NCBI RefSeq assembly: GCF_036388275.1
Contig: NZ_DASVSF010000085.1
Span: forward strand, 1 to 23,562
Direction: 5' to 3'
DNA: 23,562 bases
From: Longimicrobium sp.
GTDB taxonomy: Bacteria > Gemmatimonadota > Gemmatimonadetes > Longimicrobiales > Longimicrobiaceae
Position 1 is the stretch's first letter. Each line of letters opens with the position of its first letter. The notes below the pieces were generated by a model that was not told the origin of the DNA, made no database searches, and saw only the letters and a program-made list of their open reading frames with translations. The translations under genes were made by a program, and so were the position numbers. Shown here piece by piece: positions 15,376 through 21,270 of this stretch.

Positions 15376-18336
15376 CTAGAACACCCAGGTCCATCGGAGC
15401 GCGAACGCATCGTCGCCGCCGGCCGGCGGCGCGTCGGTGCGAAGGCGAAGGTACTCGGCGCGGACCTCGGTGTTGCGCCCCAGCCGCAGCCCCGCGGCCA
15501 CCTCCGCGCGATCCACGTCGTAGTCCCACCGCACCTGCTCGCCCACCGCCCCGATCCGGTTGAAACGCATCGCCCCGTAGCGCCCCGCCACGAACACCGC
15601 GGGCGAGAGCTTCACCTTCGCCTCCGCCGTCCACGAGACGTCGCGCGGGTCCGCCCCCACGTTCGGCACCTCCCAGCGGTCCAGGATCACCTCCGCGCGC
15701 GCTTCCACCCACCCGCGCGTGAACGACGCATCCACCGCCCACATCTGCTGGTGGAACTCGCTGGCGTCGATGGTGTCCGCCGCCGGCTGCACCGGCGACG
15801 GCTCCAGGTAGGGGCCGCGGCTGAACGACGCGCCGATCCGCGCGCCGGGCGTCACTTGAACGCCCGCCGATGCGGCCACGGACGGCGCCGCGTCGCTCGC
15901 GCGGAACCGCCAGCGCCGCGGCTCGGACGAGGGGGCGCTGGTCAGCACCGCGACGCGGCCGTCGAGGCGCCCGGCGCGCCCGCCCGCCATCGCGCCGGTG
16001 GGGTAGGGCGCGGCCCACACCGGCGGCGCGCCCTCGGGACGGTGCACCGCGGGCTCGTCCTTCCACCGGAGGAACCCGGCGGCGCCGCCGGGAACGCGCG
16101 CGGCGCTGAGGATCGTCCGGTAGTCGTACGGCAGGGGCGGGCGGATGAAGGGATCGGCGGGGGTGTGGTGGCGGGCCGGATAGCTGCCGAAGGGCGAGAC
16201 GAACTGCCCCGCCTGCACGAACAGGCCGTCGCCGCCGAACGGGCTCCAGCGCAGGAACGCCTGCTCGATCCGCACGCTCACGTCCTGCCCACGCAGCGGC
16301 CGCGCGCGGTCCGCGTGCGCGGCGAACCCCGCGTACCACCGCGACCCCGCGAACGCGTCCAGGAAGAGCGCGGCGCGCGGCTGGAACACGGGCTCCGTTC
16401 CCGGCACCTGCCAGGCATGCGCCTCGCCGGGCAGGTTCGCCTCCAATTCCAGGCGCCCGCGCGGCGTCACCTGCACCGTGCCCCCCGGCGACGTCCACGT
16501 GGCCCCCAGGTCGGCCAGCGTCGGCAGGGGCTGGGCGGCGGCGGGGGCGCACGCCAGCAGCGCGAGCGCCAGCACGGCCAGCCCCGGCACGGGGATGCGC
16601 CCGGCCGCACGCAGGCCCCGGACCCGGAACACCTCCACCGGCGCGGAAAGGCCCTTGATGCTGCGCATTCCGCCGGGGACGGCGTCCACGTCAGCGTCCA
16701 CGCGCTCCCACGTGGCGCGCGAAACCAGGATCTCCGCCCCCTGCGCCGAAGAGCAGAGGCGCGAGGCCAGGTTCACCGACTCGCCCAGCACCGTGTAGTT
16801 CAGCCGCCCCGGCGAGCCCATGTTCCCCGCCACCGCCGGGCCGCTGTTGATCCCGATTCCCACCTCCACGCTCGCCTCCCCCCGCGCCGCTCGCTCGGCG
16901 TTGACCCCGGCGACGGCGTCCCGCATCCGCACGGCGGCGCGCACGGCGCGCAGGGCGTGCCCCGGCTGCACGCCCGGCGCGCCGAAGATGGCCATCAGCC
17001 CATCGCCCAGGAACTTGTCGACCACGCCGCCCTCCGCCTCCACCGCCCCGCCCATCCGCCCCACCAGCTCGTTCAGCAGGCCGATCACGCGCTCGGGGTC
17101 CATCCCCTCCGTCAGCGTCGTGAACCCGCGCACGTCCGCGAACAGCGAGGTGACGTCGCGCGTTTCGCCGCCCAGGCGGATCTCGCCCTTCAGCAGCTCG
17201 TCGGCCACCTCGCGCGAAACCACCTTGTCGAGCACGCCGCGGTAGCGCTCCTTGAGCATCAGCCCGTGCGTCATCTCGTTGAACGCCGCCGCCAGCGTGC
17301 CCAGCTCGTCGCGGCCGGCCACCGCCACGCGCGTCTCCAGGTCGCCCTCGGCCACCTTGCGCGTCGCCGCCACCAGCGCGCGCACCGGGCGCGCGAACGA
17401 GCGCGACAGCACCGTGCCCAGCGCCAGCGCCACGAGCAGGGAGACGACGCCCGCCGCGGCCTGCGCGCGCTCCAGCTGGTCGAAGGGGCGGAGCACGTCT
17501 TCCAGCGGAATGGCGACGATGCGCGTCACCTCCTGTGCCCCGCCGCCCGACGCAAGCCGCGCCGGCACGAGCGCCATCCGCGCCCCGTCCCACCGGGTCC
17601 GGCGGCGCGCCCCCGCCCTGGCCGCATCGCGCATCCGGCGGTCCAGCCCGCCGCGCCGCACGCCCGGGGTGGACGCGACACACCGTCCGTCCGCCAGGAA
17701 GCAGACCTCCGCCCCCACGCTGCGCCCCAGCTGCGCCGCCGCCGCGTCGTCCAGCGGAATGCCCAGCGTCAGCGTCCCCACCGGCTCCCCGAACAACGCC
17801 AGCGGCACCGTCTGCACCGTGTACAGCCGCCCGCCCACGCGGTGGTGCGAGGCCACGCCCTCCGCCGGGCCCGCCGCGGCCGATGCCGCAGACGCGGGAA
17901 GCGCCGCCCTGGCGTCCGGCAGGGGCGCGCCTTCCAGCACCGCCGCGACGGGGCGCCCGTCCCGCTCTCCGAACGCGGCGAGGGCGTTCGGGATGCCGGC
18001 CAGCTGCAGCTCGTACAGCACCGTTTCGCCCAGGAACTCGGCCGCGCCGGGGCTCAGCACGGCCTCCTCCAGCGCCGCGGGAAGGCGGTTGCTCCCCGCG
18101 AACCGCGCCGTGTACCCCCGCAGCTGGCGCAGGCGCGCCTCCTCCATCTCGCGATACGCGGCATCGGTCCTCTGAACGGCGCGGTCCACCATCACGGCCA
18201 CCTGGCGGCGCGTCTGCACCCGCACCACCAGCAGGGCGGCGGCCAGCAGCAGCCCCACGGAGCCGACGAGCGCAAGGAGCAGCCGCGCGCGAAAGCTGGT
18301 GCGCGGCAGCGCGGCCCACGCCGCCAGGCGCCTCAC
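15376..18336 (-). CDS. Membrane sensor-HAMP-class III nucleotidyl cyclase fused in frame to an outer-membrane porin
   Basis: A 986-codon uninterrupted frame. Residues 19-40 form TM1, 41-292 an extracytoplasmic sensor, 293-313 TM2, about 314-366 HAMP. A class III adenylate/guanylate cyclase domain spans about 393-575, with metal Asp401 (FADVRGFT) and Asp445 (KFLGDG), Lys441, and VNLASR (Asn522, Arg526); the usual Asp of the GDxVN motif is Glu519. With no stop codon, a signal-like segment follows (IPVPGLAVLALALLACAPAAA, 581-601), with a possible AAA|Q cleavage or LLAC lipobox. Then come about 385 residues of beta-barrel ending RWTWVF. The GTG start overlaps the cupredoxin stop (GTGA). Two genes with a lost stop or a sequencing error are the alternative; a separate porin could start at GTG 16590, but that has no ribosome-binding site. 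Confidence 0.8.
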   Translation of the reverse strand: MRRLAAWAALPRTSFRARLLLALVGSVGLLLAAALLVVRVQTRRQVAVMVDRAVQRTDAAYREMEEARLRQLRGYTARFAGSNRLPAALEEAVLSPGAAEFLGETVLYELQLAGIPNALAAFGERDGRPVAAVLEGAPLPDARAALPASAASAAAGPAEGVASHHRVGGRLYTVQTVPLALFGEPVGTLTLGIPLDDAAAAQLGRSVGAEVCFLADGRCVASTPGVRRGGLDRRMRDAARAGARRRTRWDGARMALVPARLASGGGAQEVTRIVAIPLEDVLRPFDQLERAQAAAGVVSLLVALALGTVLSRSFARPVRALVAATRKVAEGDLETRVAVAGRDELGTLAAAFNEMTHGLMLKERYRGVLDKVVSREVADELLKGEIRLGGETRDVTSLFADVRGFTTLTEGMDPERVIGLLNELVGRMGGAVEAEGGVVDKFLGDGLMAIFGAPGVQPGHALRAVRAAVRMRDAVAGVNAERAARGEASVEVGIGINSGPAVAGNMGSPGRLNYTVLGESVNLASRLCSSAQGAEILVSRATWERVDADVDAVPGGMRSIKGLSAPVEVFRVRGLRAAGRIPVPGLAVLALALLACAPAAAQPLPTLADLGATWTSPGGTVQVTPRGRLELEANLPGEAHAWQVPGTEPVFQPRAALFLDAFAGSRWYAGFAAHADRARPLRGQDVSVRIEQAFLRWSPFGGDGLFVQAGQFVSPFGSYPARHHTPADPFIRPPLPYDYRTILSAARVPGGAAGFLRWKDEPAVHRPEGAPPVWAAPYPTGAMAGGRAGRLDGRVAVLTSAPSSEPRRWRFRASDAAPSVAASAGVQVTPGARIGASFSRGPYLEPSPVQPAADTIDASEFHQQMWAVDASFTRGWVEARAEVILDRWEVPNVGADPRDVSWTAEAKVKLSPAVFVAGRYGAMRFNRIGAVGEQVRWDYDVDRAEVAAGLRLGRNTEVRAEYLRLRTDAPPAGGDDAFALRWTWVF

Positions 18337-18992
18337 AGCCGCAGCCGGACGCGGGCCGTACCCGAGGCGGGAACCACCACGTCCACCGTCCGCTCGCCGC
18401 GGTCCACGTCCCACACCGTCAGCCGGTAGCGCCCGGCGGGAACGCCGGCGATGCGGAACCGGCCGTCCGCGCCCACCACCGCGTGGAACGGGTTCTCGAC
18501 CACGACCACCGCCGCCCGCATCCACTGGTGGATTTCGCAGTACACCTTCGCCACGCCGGGCCGGTCGAAGGTCACCGTCCGCGACTCGCCGCGCGGGTAG
18601 CGGCCCAGGTCGAACCGCTTGACGGGAGAGTACGAAAAGACGTTGTGGAAGAAGGGGTCGCCGTTCGGAAAGTCCACCCGGCCGCCCGTGGGCACCACGA
18701 GCAGCGCGGGGCGAAAGCTGGTGTCCTGCTGCGCCAGGCGGGCCCGCTGCGGCGAGGCCGGTGCCGCACCCGCGATCCGCCCCACCAGAAAGGCCACCGG
18801 CGGCACCGATCCCACGACGTGGGTTCCGCCCGCCGCGCCCGGATAACTGGACGCCACCCGCCGCGCGGCGCGCGGCGACAGCTCCACCTGCCCCTCGATG
18901 GTGCCGCCGGACTGCGTGGCGGCGGCGCCGGGAAGGGCGGCGAGGAGGGCGGGGATCAGCAGGGCGCGGGCGGCGCGGAAGCGGTGGGGCAT
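18333..18992 (-). CDS. Secreted cupredoxin-like protein with carboxypeptidase-regulatory-like domain
   Basis: A 219-residue protein with a signal peptide (ALLIPALLAALPGAAA). Residues about 95-165 form a plastocyanin-like fold. The potential type 1 copper ligands are visible: His116 (FFHNVFS), Cys152, His155 and Met158 in YCEIHQWM. Residues about 167-219 are a CarboxypepD_reg-like beta-sandwich (GRFRIAGVPAGRYRLTVWD). This architecture occurs in methylamine-utilisation-type/plastocyanin-like proteins of many environmental bacteria; copper binding and electron transfer or sensing are likely but not proven. ATG 18992 was chosen because the signal peptide starts there, although the frame is open upstream. 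Its stop overlaps the start of the sensor cyclase, so the two probably act together, perhaps as a periplasmic redox or copper input to the cyclase. Confidence 0.85.
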   Translation of the reverse strand: MPHRFRAARALLIPALLAALPGAAATQSGGTIEGQVELSPRAARRVASSYPGAAGGTHVVGSVPPVAFLVGRIAGAAPASPQRARLAQQDTSFRPALLVVPTGGRVDFPNGDPFFHNVFSYSPVKRFDLGRYPRGESRTVTFDRPGVAKVYCEIHQWMRAAVVVVENPFHAVVGADGRFRIAGVPAGRYRLTVWDVDRGERTVDVVVPASGTARVRLRL

Positions 18993-19141
18993 TGGAGGGG
19001 GAGAGCGGCGCGGCGGACGAACGAAGGGAACCGCAACATAAGCCGCCCAACGCGCCCGAACCAGCGGGGCGCACGGCTGAACCGGCCAGCCCCATCTACC
19101 CGTTCCCGATGGCGCGTTGAGCCATCGTGGAGAAAACGCGA

Positions 19142-19170
19142 GAGCCGCGGAGGAAAGACCTCCGCGGCTC
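19142..19170 (-). terminator. Probable intrinsic terminator after the Cys-rich protein gene
   Basis: Perfect 12-bp inverted repeat (arms 19142-19153 and 19159-19170, loop of five). On the minus strand it is followed within four bases by TTTT (CGCGTTTTCTCC). It lies 77 bp downstream of the stop codon of the leftward-transcribed Cys-rich gene and well before the cupredoxin start. Confidence 0.6.
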
Positions 19171-19178
19171 ATCAGTTC

Positions 19179-19196
19179 CTCCGCGTCTCCGCGTGA
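19179..19196. repeat. Second copy of the dispersed GCGTCTC...GCGTGA repeat
   Basis: CTCCGCGTCTCCGCGTGA, related to the inverted copy at 4917-4943. It is intergenic and adjacent to the terminator hairpin. Confidence 0.4.
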
Positions 19197-19246
19197 AGCC
19201 CCTGCATCCCTGAAGATGCGCAGGGTCGTGCCGGAGCTCGAGCGTG

Positions 19247-19897
19247 TTACCGGCTGGCCGTGCGGAGGGTGGCAGCCCGGCGAGGCGTTGCGATGAACTG
19301 CGTTTCACAGGCGCGCCCGACACCCAGGTACCGCTCGTAGCTGGCTTGCGTAACTTGCGTCAGGCAGCAGGGGCCCGTGCAGCACGAACCACAGTCCATT
19401 ACGACGCCGCAGCCGCACGCGCAGATGCCGCCGCAGCAGACACAGCAATAGTTGTCCTGCAAAAGGGACCTGGCCAGGCCGCGCGCGGGTACGAATGCCA
19501 CCTGCCGCGCGGGCGCCGGGGCGCTGGCCCGGCGGATGCGCTCGACATTCACGCGAATTCCCGTGTGGCTGCGGAGTCCCGCCGGCGTTCCGACCGTGAG
19601 AGCCAGGCGCTCGACGAGCCGCCGGGTGGCGGGCTCGTTCGCCTTGGCGCGGTAGACGGCGACCGTCACCTCCCGGCCGGCGTCCGCCATCACGGGGATG
19701 AGCTCGAATTCATCCGTTCCGTCCAGCGTGAGCTTGAGCGGCTGGCCTTCGTGGACGCTCGCCTCCATCACCTGGTTGGGAAGCTGCAGCGCCAAGTCGA
19801 AAATGCGCAGGGGGTCTACATGCTGGCCGCTTGCCGGCACGGCGGCGAGCACGGCGGCCAGCGCCGCGGCGGTACGAAAACATCTGAATGCGCGCAT
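19247..19897 (-). CDS. Secreted protein with a 12-cysteine cluster
   Basis: A 216-residue protein with good ribosome-binding site GGAGGT and a signal peptide (MRAFRCFRTAAALAAVLAAVPASG). Residues about 25-120 look like a beta-sandwich or DUF-like domain (LKLTLDGTDEFELIPVMA..., EVTVAVYRAKANEPATRRLVERLAL). Residues 151-178 hold twelve cysteines in 28 residues in CC, CxC and CxxCC patterns around GGICACGCG and MDCGSCC, followed by a further Cys197. I recognise no family. The density suits metal (Zn, Cu or Fe-S) binding or a disulfide knot formed after export. It follows the beta-propeller gene on the same strand with a 54-bp gap, and a terminator follows it, so the two may form a unit. Confidence 0.82.
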   Translation of the reverse strand: MRAFRCFRTAAALAAVLAAVPASGQHVDPLRIFDLALQLPNQVMEASVHEGQPLKLTLDGTDEFELIPVMADAGREVTVAVYRAKANEPATRRLVERLALTVGTPAGLRSHTGIRVNVERIRRASAPAPARQVAFVPARGLARSLLQDNYCCVCCGGICACGCGVVMDCGSCCTGPCCLTQVTQASYERYLGVGRACETQFIATPRRAATLRTASR

Positions 19898-19951
19898 CAG
19901 GAGAACCTCCTTCAGAAGTTTGCGGGATCTGCGGCCTGGCGGCCGCTACGC

Positions 19952-21133
19952 TCAATCGCCCCCGCCGGCGGACTGAGCGGCCAAACGCAACACGACCACC
20001 TGCGGCGCCCCGGCCTCTGTAGGCGCCACGCCATACAGCTTTCCACCGCGGACTGCCATCACCTCGACGTCCGAGGGAAGAAAGACCGAGCCTTCATAAT
20101 GGCCGCCCGCATCGAACGCGGCCCATTCGGCTGGTTCGGCACTGCTGGCGAACAGGCCCAGCCAGAGCCGGCCCTGGTCGTCGGCCACCAGGCCGCGGAC
20201 CGCGGGCCAGCGTTCAGGCACCGAGTCCGCCAGCACCGGCCGGAAGATGGCCGCCATTCGCGGGGGCAGCTGCCGCACGGCATCCGACACGTCCACCTCC
20301 GTTACCCTCGGGGGAGAATGTCGAATGGAGAAACCGCCAACACGGCGCCCGGCAACGTCCACGGTCTCCACCGCAAGCGAATCGCTCCAGACGACGTGGA
20401 TGCGGTCGTCCGCGCCGGCCGCGACGAACGCCTGCCGGCCGAATGGGTTGGGCATGACCGAATAGCCCCCGCCGCGCTGGTTTACGCGCAGAAAGGATTG
20501 AGAGGGGAAGTTTCGCAAGGCCGCGCCGCGGGGTGTGCCGTCCGCGTTCAGCACGCGGATCTCGTCGCGGCGTGGCGTGGCTGCATCGGGGGTGAACTGC
20601 GGCCGGATCAGGGCGACGTAGGCACCGTCGGCCGCTGCCCGGCGAAGGGTGAACGGCTTGGGCCCGCCCAGCGCCGCGCCCAGGTTCACCGTGTACGACG
20701 GCTTCTCCGCGTCCGGTGGAAACACACTCAGCCGCGCGGCGCCGGGATCGTACACCAGCACGCTGTCGCCGGAAAGGACCTGCACACCGCGGATGCCGCG
20801 GAACTCGCCGGGCCCCAGGCCTTTCCGCCCCAGCGTGCGCAGGATGCGCCCCTCCGCATCCAGCACCGTGACGCGAGCCGCGAACCAGTCCGCGACGTAC
20901 ACGCGCCCGCGTGAGTCCACGTCGATGCCCGTTATGGCCGAAAACAGCGTGTCGGACTCGACCCGCGCCACCTCCGACACGGGCCATGCGGCCGCCCGCC
21001 GCTTCTCCAGGCCGGGGAACGATCCGTCCGATTCACCCTGTGCCCGGGCACACGACGCTGAGAAGGACGCGAGCGCCGATGTAAGGATGAGGCATCCCAG
21101 GCGCGATGCCGGGTAGGGATTGGATGGCGGCAT
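19952..21133 (-). CDS. Secreted six-bladed beta-propeller (NHL-like) protein
   Basis: A 393-residue protein. An N-terminal hydrophobic segment (LGCLILTSALASFSASCARA) is a signal peptide, either cleaved after ARA or, less likely, lipidated at the SASC cysteine. From about residue 55 there are repeated propeller blade motifs: ITGIDVDSRGRVYVADWFAARVTVLDAEGRILRTLG, then IRGVQVLSGDSVLVYDPGAARLSVF, and near the end VRGLVADDQGRLWLGLFA. These are typical of NHL/6-bladed TolB-like proteins common in Gemmatimonadota and Bacteroidota; ligand and role are unknown. The ATG at 21133 is the only start before the signal peptide and has no clear Shine-Dalgarno sequence. It lies downstream of uvrA on the same strand but is separated from it by a terminator-like hairpin. 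Confidence 0.85.
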   Translation of the reverse strand: MPPSNPYPASRLGCLILTSALASFSASCARAQGESDGSFPGLEKRRAAAWPVSEVARVESDTLFSAITGIDVDSRGRVYVADWFAARVTVLDAEGRILRTLGRKGLGPGEFRGIRGVQVLSGDSVLVYDPGAARLSVFPPDAEKPSYTVNLGAALGGPKPFTLRRAAADGAYVALIRPQFTPDAATPRRDEIRVLNADGTPRGAALRNFPSQSFLRVNQRGGGYSVMPNPFGRQAFVAAGADDRIHVVWSDSLAVETVDVAGRRVGGFSIRHSPPRVTEVDVSDAVRQLPPRMAAIFRPVLADSVPERWPAVRGLVADDQGRLWLGLFASSAEPAEWAAFDAGGHYEGSVFLPSDVEVMAVRGGKLYGVAPTEAGAPQVVVLRLAAQSAGGGD

Positions 21134-21231
21134 TGGCGATCGTTGCTTTCGTCCTGAAATGCAATGTGCAACGATACGAGCGGCAGTCGCGGCGGTCAAG
21201 GATCGTGGTCCGGCAGGCAGGAATGAAAGAA

Positions 21232-21255
21232 GGCGCGGACCATTTGGGCCGCGCC
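21232..21255 (-). terminator. Probable intrinsic terminator downstream of uvrA
   Basis: GGCGCGG (21232-21238) pairs with CCGCGCC (21249-21255), with two more base pairs inside after one mismatch. On the minus strand it is followed by a T-rich tract (TTCTTTCATT). It starts 15 bases past the uvrA stop codon. Confidence 0.6.
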
Positions 21256-21270
21256 TCGGGACTGCACTCG

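Noticed and set aside
15310..15376. Hairpin GGGACG...CGTCCC between convergent genes as a terminator
   Set aside because: Only a six-base stem with a 28-base loop and no T-tract; not convincing.
14518..18429. Plus-strand open frame of 1303 codons
   Set aside because: Low-complexity Arg/Pro/His translation, antisense to the cyclase-porin gene and out of frame with the export protein. It is a composition artefact.
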